DNA of 20,166 nt from UBA4416 sp031539425 (GTDB lineage Bacteria > Bacteroidota > Bacteroidia > B-17B0 > Aurantibacillaceae): contig JAVKLI010000092.1 of assembly GCA_031539425.1 (NCBI GenBank), forward strand, positions 1 to 20,166, in the 5' to 3' direction. The notes under the pieces are model-generated. The model had not been told where the DNA came from, did not search any database, and saw nothing but the letters and a program-made list of their open reading frames with translations. Position numbers and translations under genes: made by a program. This document shows positions 1 to 7,856 of this stretch, one piece after another. Numbering within the stretch: the stretch's first letter is position 1; each line of letters opens with the position of its first letter.

Positions 1-117
1 AAATACACTGATAGATATATAGATTATGATGTTGTAAAGGAAAAATATTGTACTTTTGACGGTACAGATTATAAAAATCGTTTTAATGGGTTCTACGATT
101 TTTATTCAAACCTCTAA
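1..117 (+). CDS. C-terminal end of an unrecognised protein (partial)
   Basis: The first frame is open from base 1 to a TAA at 115-117, giving a 38-residue C-terminal tail rich in Tyr, Asp and Phe (ending GFYDFYSNL). The true start lies outside the window. I do not recognise the family. It faces the minus-strand permease gene end-on, and inverted repeats overlap its stop codon, which is what one expects at the end of a transcription unit. The short length means it could be a chance open frame, but the codons look like those of the neighbouring genes. Confidence 0.45.
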   Translation, partial: KYTDRYIDYDVVKEKYCTFDGTDYKNRFNGFYDFYSNL

Positions 118-137
118 AAACTAATTTTTAGAACCCA
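87..137. terminator. Nested inverted repeats between convergent genes, possible terminator
   Basis: TGGGTTCTA at 87-95 is matched perfectly by TAGAACCCA at 129-137. Inside it, CTAAAAA (114-120) and TTTTTAG (125-131) form a second perfect 7-bp stem with a 4-nt loop. The two stems share bases, so only one can form at a time. The site lies where the partial plus-strand gene ends (stop at 115-117) and the minus-strand permease gene ends (162). No long T run follows either stem, so a classic intrinsic terminator is not certain. Confidence 0.4.
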
Positions 138-161
138 CCTTTATTTTAAAGCGGTTAAGTA

Positions 162-1340
162 TTAATTTTTATACTCAAAGGCATCTCGTAATCCATTACT
201 TACAAAAGTAAAAGCAAGTACTAATAACATAATGGCTAAACCGGGTAATAAGGCTAAATAGGCGCTATCTAACATAATGTAGCCCCGGTGGGCATTTATC
301 ATTTGCCCCCACGATGCCATGGGGGGCTGCGCTCCAATCCCTAAAAAACTTAATCCCGCTTCCATTAAGATGGCAGTAGCAAAATTAGTAGAGGCAGCAA
401 CTAAAACAATATTAAAAACATTTGGTATTAAGTGGTAAACTAATATTCTATAATCCGAAAAGCCAAGCACTTTGGTAGCTTCTATAAACTCTTTTTGCTT
501 GAGGCTTAATATTTGCCCCCTTACCAAACGGGCTATATCTATCCACATTGTTAGGCCTACAGCTATAAATACTTGCATAATGCCTTTACCTAATATTAAT
601 GTAATAATAACAATTAACAATACAGTAGGTATAGCCCAGATAATATTTATAAAATACATAATTATTTTATCTATAATACCACTAAAATAAGCAGCTATAG
701 CCCCAACTAATAAGCCTATAATTACAGAAATAAACACAGCAACAAATCCAATAGATAATGAAATACGAGAACCAATAATTAATCTACTTAACATATCTCG
801 TCCTGTAATATCTGTACCTAACCAAAAGGTTTTACTATTTAAATGATGGCTTAAAATAATTTGTTGCAGCTCCTTTATGTTTTTAGTTTGTTTTACTGAT
901 GAATTGGCAAACTCAAAAAATGAAACTTCTTTATGAATATTATCGTTTATAATGGGTTGTTTTAAATTTAAATGATATACTACATCAGCCAAATGGTAGG
1001 TTAAAGTTTCAGTTTTATCAAACGATTGAATGATAATATTAAATCCTTTAAAATGAAATGCGCTATAGGGTATTAGTGTGTAATTATTTTCTTCGCCAAA
1101 AAGCATTTGATTAAAGAATGATTTTTTTTCTATAAGTTCATTTTTATTAATTTTTAAAAACATAACACTTGTACCAGGATGCATATTGCGTAGTTCTGGT
1201 ATTTGCGTATTACAGTTGGGGCTGCTATCTGGCGTTATAGAATACCCAAGTATAGCTGCTATACTAAGTAGTATAATTAAATACAATGAAGATAAGGCTA
1301 ATTTATTTTTACAAAATTTATGCCAATTATTTTGTTTCAA
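162..1340 (-). CDS. ABC transporter permease, OppC/DppC-like
   Basis: This is an inner-membrane permease subunit of the oligopeptide/dipeptide/nickel ABC importer family. After a first membrane helix (about residues 16-36) comes the family signature FWLGTDITGRD (172-182), then several helices, the EAA loop that contacts the ATPase (about 286-306), and the late signature EAGLSFLGIGAQPP...WG. The protein has 392 residues against roughly 300 for usual OppC/DppC. The excess lies between helix 1 and the LGTD motif, about 130 residues predicted outside the cytoplasm. The start is TTG: an in-frame TAA (the stop of the DedA gene) lies only seven codons upstream, and no ATG precedes helix 1. It follows dedA by 21 bp as the last gene of the comA operon. 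No OppB-type partner, ATPase or binding protein is in the window, so the substrate is unknown. Confidence 0.9.
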   Translation of the reverse strand: MKQNNWHKFCKNKLALSSLYLIILLSIAAILGYSITPDSSPNCNTQIPELRNMHPGTSVMFLKINKNELIEKKSFFNQMLFGEENNYTLIPYSAFHFKGFNIIIQSFDKTETLTYHLADVVYHLNLKQPIINDNIHKEVSFFEFANSSVKQTKNIKELQQIILSHHLNSKTFWLGTDITGRDMLSRLIIGSRISLSIGFVAVFISVIIGLLVGAIAAYFSGIIDKIIMYFINIIWAIPTVLLIVIITLILGKGIMQVFIAVGLTMWIDIARLVRGQILSLKQKEFIEATKVLGFSDYRILVYHLIPNVFNIVLVAASTNFATAILMEAGLSFLGIGAQPPMASWGQMINAHRGYIMLDSAYLALLPGLAIMLLVLAFTFVSNGLRDAFEYKN

Positions 1341-1361
1341 AATAAAAAAACAAAGTGTTAT

Positions 1362-1988
1362 TTATACTTTTTTTCGTTTAAAGAAGGAAAAAATAACAGG
1401 TGCTAAAGATATTAATACAATACCTATACATACTAAATCAATATGGTTTTTTACAAATGAGACTTCACCTAAAAGCCATCCTGCAATGGCTAAACTACCT
1501 ACCCATACAAATCCGCCTAATACATCAAATATAAAATATTTTGGGTAATGCATTTTACCTAAACCGGCGGCAAAAGGAGCAAAGGTGCGTAAAAATGGTA
1601 CAAAGCGAGCCATTATAATGGCTTTGGTGCCATAGGTTTGAAAAAAATCTTGTGTTTTGGTTAAGTATTCGTATTTAACAATGGGCTTGTTTTTAAACTT
1701 AATGTTAAATATTTTTATTCCAAATTTTCGTCCTATCCAATAGTTACAGTTATCGCCAATTATAGCGGCACTTATTAGTAAGGTTAGTAGTAGCCATAAG
1801 TTTAAGTATCCTTGTGCGGCAAATATGGTTGCAGTAAATATAAGTGAATCGCCTGGCAAAAATGGCATAGCCACTACACCTGTTTCTATAAAAATTACTA
1901 AAAATAAAATAACATAAATAGCTGTACCATAAGTTGAAAATAACCAAGGAAAATCAAGCTTAATAATGTGTTGAAATAATTCTATCAT
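1362..1988 (-). CDS. DedA family membrane protein (VTT domain)
   Basis: The 208-residue polytopic inner-membrane protein carries DedA/SNARE-associated motifs. These are an early ETG...P.LPGDS segment (about residues 35-47), GDNCNYWIGRKFG (about 78-90), and the conserved MARFVPFLRTFAPFAAG segment (about 125-141) before the last helices. DedA proteins in general are linked to membrane homeostasis, and some are undecaprenyl-phosphate or phospholipid flippases; which applies here cannot be read from the sequence. The tail is basic (KRKKV). The start is ATG. It sits 14 bp after the rhodanese gene and 21 bp before the permease gene, in the same reading frame as the latter, so it is translated as part of the comA operon. 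Confidence 0.92.
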   Translation of the reverse strand: MIELFQHIIKLDFPWLFSTYGTAIYVILFLVIFIETGVVAMPFLPGDSLIFTATIFAAQGYLNLWLLLTLLISAAIIGDNCNYWIGRKFGIKIFNIKFKNKPIVKYEYLTKTQDFFQTYGTKAIIMARFVPFLRTFAPFAAGLGKMHYPKYFIFDVLGGFVWVGSLAIAGWLLGEVSFVKNHIDLVCIGIVLISLAPVIFSFFKRKKV

Positions 1989-2002
1989 GTATGCTGTTAA
2001 AT

Positions 2003-2299
2003 TTAAAGTTCTAAATATGCTAAAATTCCGCCTTGTAAGTTATATAAATTTGTAAAGCCATGCTGGGTTTCTAGGGCTTGTATAATAGCAGCACTTCGCT
2101 TACCGCTACGACAGTGTATAATTACTTGTTTATCTTTTGATATTAACTCTACCTTATCCATAACTTCTCCCATGGGTATGTTTAAACCACTAAGGTTAGC
2201 CTCTTGATATTCATGTAACTCTCTCACGTCTATTAACTGAAAAGATGTGTCGTTTTTATCTTTTAATATTTTTAATTCATTTGCTGTAACTTCTTTCAT
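2003..2299 (-). CDS. Single-domain rhodanese (sulfurtransferase)
   Basis: The 98-residue single rhodanese domain, similar in size to GlpE/PspE, is presumably cytoplasmic because no signal peptide is visible. It has the DVRE motif (24-27) and the active-site loop CRSGKRS, with the persulfide-forming Cys at about 63. A six-residue loop of this kind is the sulfurtransferase form rather than the longer phosphatase-like form. Family members move sulfane sulfur from thiosulfate or persulfides to an acceptor, and with thiosulfate as donor the by-product is sulfite. It lies 10 bp after comA, whose enzyme uses sulfite, and 14 bp before the DedA gene. The donor and acceptor are not determined by the sequence. 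Confidence 0.9.
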   Translation of the reverse strand: MKEVTANELKILKDKNDTSFQLIDVRELHEYQEANLSGLNIPMGEVMDKVELISKDKQVIIHCRSGKRSAAIIQALETQHGFTNLYNLQGGILAYLEL

Positions 2300-2309
2300 A
2301 AAAGTGTTG

Positions 2310-3074
2310 TTAATGTTTTGGTAAATAATTATAAAATGTATCGCCTCTTAGCCCTATTCTTAATGTTGCAAGCGGAATTACATCTTCAAAAGAAATATTG
2401 CCAAGGTTTACATTGGCACCAAATAAATTAATAAAATGTACCTGTTGTGCTTTTTGTGGGGTTTCCCATATAATTTTTTCTACATCAATTTTACTACTAA
2501 TACGAGATATTAAAATGTTATGTGTGCTTCCATTTTTATGAAAAATGCCTACAGTGCCGCTTTCTCTAGCTTCAGCAATTACTTTATGTGACCCAGCTGC
2601 TAGCTCTGCTACCATCATTTTAACCCACTTTACAGGATGAATTATAAAACCTTCTTCTTTTGAACCTACTTCGGAAAGTACTCTAAATTTTTGTGATAAT
2701 TCTGATATGTATTCGCATTTTTGTTTATGGTCTATTTCTATACTTCCATCAGATACTTCAACCGTATCAACTCCTAAATCTGTTATTAGTTTTACATAAT
2801 CTTGAAATTGATTTCTAACTATAAAAGCCTCCAATAAGGTGCCTCCTAAATATACTTTAACTCCTGCATTTTGATATACTTTAATTTTTTCGTGCACCAA
2901 TTGGCTCACTATTGCTGTACCAAAGCCTAGCTTTACATAATCTATATGGTTGGCATAATTATCCATATAATCTTTAGCCTGGTTTAGAGTAGCTCCTTTA
3001 TCCATAACCATGGTTATTCCATTAGTTCTTGGTTTTGTGGTTCTTTCAGGAATATGAGTTAAAGCTGTTTTCAA
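2310..3074 (-). CDS. comA: Phosphosulfolactate synthase (ComA family)
   Basis: ComA adds sulfite to phosphoenolpyruvate to give (2R)-phospho-3-sulfolactate, first described in coenzyme M synthesis and also found in bacteria that make sulfolactate. The 254-residue protein shows the family landmarks in order: KPRTNGITMVMDKG (about 14-27), DYVKLGFGTA (45-54), GGTLLEAF (77-84), EVSDGSIEI (about 106-114), SEVGSKE (about 134), EARESGTVGI (about 168-177) and FGANVNLGNI. The start is taken as TTG at 3074, because the next in-frame Met lies inside the conserved first motif and would remove its beginning. It is the first gene of a four-gene operon with a good promoter just upstream. No ComB, ComC or ComDE homologue is in the window, so the end product (sulfolactate, sulfopyruvate, cysteate or a sulfonolipid precursor) is open. 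Confidence 0.9.
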   Translation of the reverse strand: MKTALTHIPERTTKPRTNGITMVMDKGATLNQAKDYMDNYANHIDYVKLGFGTAIVSQLVHEKIKVYQNAGVKVYLGGTLLEAFIVRNQFQDYVKLITDLGVDTVEVSDGSIEIDHKQKCEYISELSQKFRVLSEVGSKEEGFIIHPVKWVKMMVAELAAGSHKVIAEARESGTVGIFHKNGSTHNILISRISSKIDVEKIIWETPQKAQQVHFINLFGANVNLGNISFEDVIPLATLRIGLRGDTFYNYLPKH

Positions 3075-3090
3075 TTTTAAAATAATAAAA

Positions 3091-3119
3091 CAAATATAAA
3101 CTTTTAAGTAAATTTACAA
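3091..3119 (-). promoter_or_regulatory. Bacteroidota-type promoter of the comA operon
   Basis: Read on the minus strand, TTG (3117-3119) is followed after 18 nt by TATATTTG (3091-3098), a full match to the TAnnTTTG element at -7 in Bacteroidota promoters. Only 16 nt separate the box from the comA start codon, so the leader should be very short. No Shine-Dalgarno sequence is present. Confidence 0.6.
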
Positions 3120-3148
3120 CCCAAGTTTTATACTAATTGATATTTAAC

Positions 3149-3616
3149 ATGAATAAATTAAACACATTACTTTTTATTGCACTTATTTTTTTTGGATGGC
3201 GTTGCAATAAAAATGACATTATCAATGAATACAAGCAAATACCTGCAGATGGATGGATGGCTCAAAATAAAATTAATTTTTATGCTTTAATAACAGATAA
3301 AACAAAGTATTACAATGTATATTTAAAACTGCGTCATTCTAATACTTATATGTATAATAATTTATACGTGTTTTTAACCACCAAATTACCTAACGGCAAA
3401 TCAAGTTTAGATACTTTAGAGTTTGATTTAGCAGAGCCTAACGGCAAATGGCTAGGTTCTGGATCGGGGGATTTACTTGAGCTACAAGTGCCATTAAAAA
3501 AAAACATGGTATTTCCGTTAACCGGAAATTATGTATTTACATTTGAACAAGCCATGCGCATTAATCCATTAACAGAGGTAATTGATTTTGGGTTACAAAT
3601 ACAACAAGTTCAATAA
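3149..3616 (+). CDS. gldH: Gliding motility/T9SS-associated protein GldH
   Basis: The 155-residue protein matches GldH, a periplasm-facing lipoprotein needed for gliding motility and the type IX secretion machinery in Bacteroidota. Support comes from the C-terminal two thirds: LRHSNTYMYNNLYVF, then a DTLEFDLAEPNGKWLGSG segment, LQVPLKKNMVFPLTGNYVF, and the end IDFGLQIQ. I chose ATG at 3149, which directly precedes the hydrophobic signal; a TTG at 3137 would add four residues and is less likely. The presumed lipid-accepting Cys (about residue 19) is preceded by Gly-Trp-Arg, which is not a normal lipobox. The gene is divergent from comA and is followed by sua5 after 11 bp. Confidence 0.88.
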   Translation: MNKLNTLLFIALIFFGWRCNKNDIINEYKQIPADGWMAQNKINFYALITDKTKYYNVYLKLRHSNTYMYNNLYVFLTTKLPNGKSSLDTLEFDLAEPNGKWLGSGSGDLLELQVPLKKNMVFPLTGNYVFTFEQAMRINPLTEVIDFGLQIQQVQ

Positions 3617-3627
3617 ATTAAACAACA

Positions 3628-4587
3628 TTGGCAATCATTGGTTCAGACATTTTATTTGCTGCAAATAATTTAAAGCAAGGTAAATTAGTTGCTATTCCTA
3701 CCGAAACAGTGTATGGATTAGCCGCAAACGCATTTAATGAAGGGGCTATTAAAGCCGTTTTTGCAGCTAAAAACAGACCAAATTATGATCCGCTCATTGT
3801 ACATGCACATAGTATACAACAGATTAAAACCTTTGTAAATTCTATATCTCCAGCCCTATTAAAACTAGCAAATGCCTTTTGGCCTGGACCTCTTACACTT
3901 TTATTACCAAAGGCTCAACAGGTATCTTTATTAATTACTGCAGGCTTAGAAACTGTAGCCGTTAGGGTTCCCAATCACCCATTAACGTTACAATTACTGC
4001 AAACACTTGATTTTCCTATAGTTGCCCCAAGCGCCAATCCATTTGGCTATATAAGTCCAACAATGGCAGCTCATGTGCAGCAACAATTAGGAGATAAATT
4101 AGATTATATATTAGATGGAGGTTCCTGTAAATTGGGTGTAGAATCTACTATTGTAGGTGAACAAGATAACGAAATTTATATATTTAGATTAGGCTCTTTA
4201 ACCCAATCAGATATTGAAAATGTTTTACAAGCAACGGTAAAATTAAAAATAAACAAATCAAGTAATCCTACTGCCCCTGGTCAACTAAAAAAACACTATG
4301 CCCCTAAAAAACCTATTATTATTGGTGATTTAAACAAATTGCAATTACAATATTATGATCAAAAAATTGGAATTTTATGCTTTGGCAAAACAACTATTTT
4401 AAATTCAAATAATATTGTATTTAATTTATCGGAAACGGAAAATTTATCAGAAGCAACTGCCAATTTATATAATCATTTGAGATTATTAGACCATTCAGAT
4501 GTTACAACCATCATCACAAATTTTATTTCAGATGATGGGTTAGGTGCTACTATAAATGATAGATTACAAAGAGCTTCAAGTAAATAA
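3628..4587 (+). CDS. tsaC: Threonylcarbamoyl-AMP synthase, Sua5/TsaC type
   Basis: The enzyme makes threonylcarbamoyl-AMP from threonine, bicarbonate and ATP, the first step of the t6A37 modification of ANN-decoding tRNAs. The 319-residue protein has an N-terminal YrdC domain (about 1-205) with IPTETVYGL (23-31), KNRP (48-51), AVRVPNHP and APSANPFGYISPT. The linker motif APGQLKKHYAP (about 216-226) and a C-terminal Sua5 domain follow, so it is the long two-domain form rather than the short E. coli TsaC. The start is TTG at 3628: an in-frame TAA at 3619-3621 leaves only two codons upstream, and there is no ATG until far inside the YrdC domain. It lies 11 bp after gldH and 12 bp before recG and is probably co-transcribed with both. 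Confidence 0.93.
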   Translation: MAIIGSDILFAANNLKQGKLVAIPTETVYGLAANAFNEGAIKAVFAAKNRPNYDPLIVHAHSIQQIKTFVNSISPALLKLANAFWPGPLTLLLPKAQQVSLLITAGLETVAVRVPNHPLTLQLLQTLDFPIVAPSANPFGYISPTMAAHVQQQLGDKLDYILDGGSCKLGVESTIVGEQDNEIYIFRLGSLTQSDIENVLQATVKLKINKSSNPTAPGQLKKHYAPKKPIIIGDLNKLQLQYYDQKIGILCFGKTTILNSNNIVFNLSETENLSEATANLYNHLRLLDHSDVTTIITNFISDDGLGATINDRLQRASSK

Positions 4588-4599
4588 GATTACAGCATT

Positions 4600-6711
4600 A
4601 TGTCTACCCAAAACGCATTACAGCATCCTATAGAGTACCTCAAGGGTGTAGGTCCTAAGCGTTCAGAAGCCCTTAAAGCAGAATTACAAATAATTACTTT
4701 TGAAGATTTATTAACCCACTATCCATTTAGATATGTTGATAAATCTGAGTTTCAAACGGTGCAAGATATTAATGATGTTGAAAAATATTATCAGCTAAGG
4801 GGTAAAATTACCAATTTAAAAATAATTGAAACCAAAAAATTAAAACGCCTATCGGGCACTTTTACAGATTTAACAGGCTCTGTGGAGTTGGTATGGTTTC
4901 AGGGGTATAAATGGGTTTATGAAAAATTAAAATTAGTTGATGATGTTATTTTATATGGTAAACCAACATTATTTAACCATCAATATAATTTTGCCCACCC
5001 AGAAATTGATGTTTTAAAAGATGAAATAAATAGCACTAAAACAGCTTTTCAGCCGGTGTATCATAGCACTGAAAAACTAAAACGTCAAGATTTAGGAAAT
5101 GTAGGTATTCGAAAATTACAACAAGCACTTGCTCAATTTCTTGCTTCTAGTGATATGACTGAAGTGCTACCGGATACTATAATGGATGATTTACGATTGA
5201 TTTCTCGTAAAGAAAGTTTTTTGCAAATCCATTTTCCTACAACAAAAGAATTGTTAGATAAAGCCAGACTGAGGCTTAAATTTGAAGAGCTCTTTTTTTT
5301 ACAACTTAAATTATTAAAAAATAAAAAAAACAGATTAGAACAAACCGCCGGGTTGCCGTTTACCAATGTGGGGAATTTGTTTAATTCTTTTTATCATCAT
5401 CATTTGCCATTTACCTTAACAGATGCGCAAAAGCGGGTTATAAAAGAAATAAGAATTGATTTAGGTTCCAGCAAGCAAATGGTACGCTTGCTGCAAGGTG
5501 ATGTAGGTAGCGGTAAAACTTTGGTAGCCTTTATGAGTATGCTATTGGCTTGTGATAATGGATATCAAGCCTGTATTATGGCTCCTACTGAGATATTAGC
5601 ACAGCAACACTTTGAAACTATTTCAAAGTTTTCTGAAAAACTAGATATTCAACTAGCTCTATTAACAGGCTCTACAAAGGCATCTGAAAAAACAGATAAA
5701 AAAGAAAAGCTAAAAGCAGGGCAACTTCATATTATTGTTGGCACGCATGCCTTAATAGAGGATAATGTTGTATTTAATAATTTAGGTTTGGTAATAATAG
5801 ATGAGCAGCATCGCTTTGGCGTTGCGCAACGAGCCAAGTTACATAATAAAAATAACCAACCAGCCCATATTCTGATTATGACGGCAACACCCATACCGCG
5901 CACCCTAGCCATGACACTGTATGGAGAACTTGATGTATCAGTAATTAACGAATTACCCGCGGGGCGTAAACCAATTAGCACCATGCATTTTATGGAAAAT
6001 CAAAGACTAAAACTCATTGGTTTTATAAAAACAGAAATAGCAGCAGGTAGGCAAGTTTACATTGTATACCCACTTATTAAAGAAAGTGAAAAAATAGATT
6101 TTCAAAATTTGCAACAAGGTTATGAAGCGCTGATTAGAGATTTTCCTACCCCACAATACCAAATTAGTATTGTACATGGGCAAATGAAACCTAAAGACAA
6201 AGAATTTGAAATGCAAAGATTTATTAAACATCAAACACAAATTATGGTTGCCACAACAGTGATAGAAGTAGGTGTTAACGTGCCAAACGCTACAGTTATG
6301 GTTATTGAAAGCGCAGAACGTTTTGGGTTGTCACAATTGCATCAGTTGAGAGGTAGAGTTGGGCGGGGGGCAGAAAAATCATATTGTGTTTTAATGACAT
6401 CCTATAAATTAAGTGCCGACACCAAACTCCGCATGAACACAATGGTAAGAACCAATGATGGATTTGAAATATCTGAAATAGATTTAAAATTACGAGGCCC
6501 TGGAGATATTGATGGTACGCAACAAAGTGGCGTGGTAGATTTAAAAATTGCCGATTTAGCTCATGATTCGCAAATAGTACAGTTAGCCCGTTCGCAAGCA
6601 CAAACTTTACTAAACGAAGACCCTGAGTTTCTTTTACCTCAAAACAAAAACACATTAACTTATTTTAATTATCTAAAAACATCAAACTTTAATTGGCGAC
6701 AAATTGGTTAA
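4600..6711 (+). CDS. recG: ATP-dependent DNA helicase RecG
   Basis: RecG is a superfamily 2 helicase that remodels stalled replication forks and branch-migrates Holliday junctions. At 703 residues it has the normal full length. Visible parts are a helix-hairpin-like N-terminus (YLKGVGPKRSEAL), an OB-fold wedge region (about 60-150), Walker A GDVGSGKT (300-307), the DEQH box (401-404), MTATPIPRTLA (about 427-437), and the helicase C-terminal LHQLRGRVGRG with the downstream DLKLRGPGDIDGTQQSG, which is typical of RecG. The start is ATG, 12 bp after sua5, with no Shine-Dalgarno sequence. The frame is intact. Confidence 0.97.
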   Translation: MSTQNALQHPIEYLKGVGPKRSEALKAELQIITFEDLLTHYPFRYVDKSEFQTVQDINDVEKYYQLRGKITNLKIIETKKLKRLSGTFTDLTGSVELVWFQGYKWVYEKLKLVDDVILYGKPTLFNHQYNFAHPEIDVLKDEINSTKTAFQPVYHSTEKLKRQDLGNVGIRKLQQALAQFLASSDMTEVLPDTIMDDLRLISRKESFLQIHFPTTKELLDKARLRLKFEELFFLQLKLLKNKKNRLEQTAGLPFTNVGNLFNSFYHHHLPFTLTDAQKRVIKEIRIDLGSSKQMVRLLQGDVGSGKTLVAFMSMLLACDNGYQACIMAPTEILAQQHFETISKFSEKLDIQLALLTGSTKASEKTDKKEKLKAGQLHIIVGTHALIEDNVVFNNLGLVIIDEQHRFGVAQRAKLHNKNNQPAHILIMTATPIPRTLAMTLYGELDVSVINELPAGRKPISTMHFMENQRLKLIGFIKTEIAAGRQVYIVYPLIKESEKIDFQNLQQGYEALIRDFPTPQYQISIVHGQMKPKDKEFEMQRFIKHQTQIMVATTVIEVGVNVPNATVMVIESAERFGLSQLHQLRGRVGRGAEKSYCVLMTSYKLSADTKLRMNTMVRTNDGFEISEIDLKLRGPGDIDGTQQSGVVDLKIADLAHDSQIVQLARSQAQTLLNEDPEFLLPQNKNTLTYFNYLKTSNFNWRQIG

Positions 6712-6808
6712 GATTGTAAGGCAAACATTGCAATGCTTCTAAAATTTAAAATTAACTTAAACTTTGATTTATTAATATTTTTACAGTGCTTAAAAACTAT
6801 ATCAAACT

Positions 6809-7486
6809 ATGCTAGTAAAAATTCATCAAGATGACGAATTCCTTTTTCAAGGGAAACGAAAACGCTTGGTAGAAGTTTTAAAGGAAAAAGGAATAGCAGA
6901 TACTAAAGTGCTGGAGGCCATGCTTAAAGTGCCACGCCATTTGTTTTATGACCATAACACAGCTCGACCGGCTTTATTAGATTTAGTTTATTCTATTAAA
7001 GCTTTAAATATTGGTGCCGGACAAACTATCTCTAATCCATACACCGTGGCCTTACAAACCCAATTAATACAAGTAAACCCAGGCGATAAAATACTTGAAA
7101 TAGGTACAGGGTGTGGTTATCAAACGGCAGTACTTATAGAATTAAAAGCCCAAGTATATTCTATAGAACGACAAAAAGAATTGTTTGATAAAACCTCCAA
7201 ACTACTACCAGCATTGGGTTACAAGGTTAAAAAATTACACTATGGTGATGGCTATTTAGGGTTACCTCTTTTTGCACCGTTTCAAAAAATCATTGTAACA
7301 GCTGCTGCGCCAAGTATACCAAAAGAATTAGTAAATCAACTTGATATTAAAGGTGTGATGATTATACCAGTAGGAGATGAGAAACATCAAGAATTACTGC
7401 TAGTAACAAAAAAATCAATAACAGATGTGGAAGTAGTAAAAATTGTTAAATGTGATTTTGTACCCATGCTTGAAAACAAAAATTAA
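6809..7486 (+). CDS. pcm: Protein-L-isoaspartate O-methyltransferase
   Basis: This SAM-dependent repair enzyme methylates L-isoaspartyl residues in aged proteins. The 225-residue protein has the PCMT signatures GQTISNP (71-77) for isoaspartate recognition, SAM motif I KILEIGTGCGYQTAVL (94-109), YSIER (motif II), and the post-motif VTAAAPSIPKELVNQL. The ATG start follows a 97-bp gap after recG that contains a 10-bp palindrome (CATTGCAATG at 6726-6735) but no promoter I can call with confidence, so it may still be read from the gldH operon. The first downstream intrinsic terminator is at 7826-7856, with a transposase remnant in between. Confidence 0.95.
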   Translation: MLVKIHQDDEFLFQGKRKRLVEVLKEKGIADTKVLEAMLKVPRHLFYDHNTARPALLDLVYSIKALNIGAGQTISNPYTVALQTQLIQVNPGDKILEIGTGCGYQTAVLIELKAQVYSIERQKELFDKTSKLLPALGYKVKKLHYGDGYLGLPLFAPFQKIIVTAAAPSIPKELVNQLDIKGVMIIPVGDEKHQELLLVTKKSITDVEVVKIVKCDFVPMLENKN

Positions 7487-7548
7487 TTAAGGGAAGTTCT
7501 ATAAATTAAAGATTGATAAATTCGGTAATAATATATTGGTTTAATTAC

Positions 7549-7786
7549 TTGAATGCCAGGTAGTTGATTTTATGTTTTATTGATGTTTAAATTTTTGATT
7601 TTACAGCGTTATTATGGGCTTAGAGATAAACAAATAGAATATCAAATTATTGATAGAATTAGTTTTAAAAATTTTCTTGGATTAGAAACGGGCGATAAAA
7701 CACCTGATAAAAAAAGTGCGCTTATCACCCCACAAAAGTTTTTTTACAAACAATTAAAAACAAGGGACGAAAAGTTCCATTTATAA
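7549..7786 (+). pseudogene. Decayed IS5-type transposase N-terminal fragment
   Basis: An open stretch from 7583 encodes MFKFLILQRYYGLRDKQIEY and then IIDRISFKNFLGLETGDKTPDKK, which I recognise as the N-terminal DUF772 region of IS5-family transposases (LQRYYGLSD.Q.EYQI.DR.SF..FLGL..GDK.PD). Similarity appears to continue upstream of the ATG (YVLLMFK; a NAG/PG-like stretch at about 7550) but is broken by a stop at 7565-7567 and probable frameshifts. After about residue 43 the match ends abruptly, the frame stops at 7784-7786, and no DDE catalytic core is found. The remnant is therefore non-functional. I saw no matching terminal inverted repeats or target-site duplication. Confidence 0.75.
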
Positions 7787-7825
7787 CTTGAATCCGCCAA
7801 ACAATTATTAGTATCCGATAAAAGT

Positions 7826-7856
7826 AAGCCGTAATTTTTTAATTACGGCTTTTTTT
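7826..7856 (+). terminator. Strong Rho-independent terminator
   Basis: AAGCCGTAATT (7826-7836) pairs perfectly with AATTACGGCTT (7841-7851) across a TTTT loop, and a run of T follows to 7856. The stem is 11 bp with a GC-rich base. It reads on the plus strand and is the first clear terminator after pcm. Confidence 0.88.

Noticed and set aside
1186..1548. Plus-strand open frame of 120 codons across the permease and DedA genes
   Set aside because: It spans the junction of two recognised genes on the other strand and encodes nothing recognisable.
3137..3148. TTG start giving GldH four more residues
   Set aside because: ATG at 3149 fits the signal peptide better and nothing supports the extra residues.
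6302..6655. Minus-strand open frame of 117 codons inside recG
   Set aside because: It is a shadow of the conserved helicase C-terminal region, with no independent signal.
6726..6735. 10-bp palindrome CATTGCAATG between recG and pcm
   Set aside because: It is short enough to occur by chance in AT-rich DNA, and no promoter could be aligned with it.
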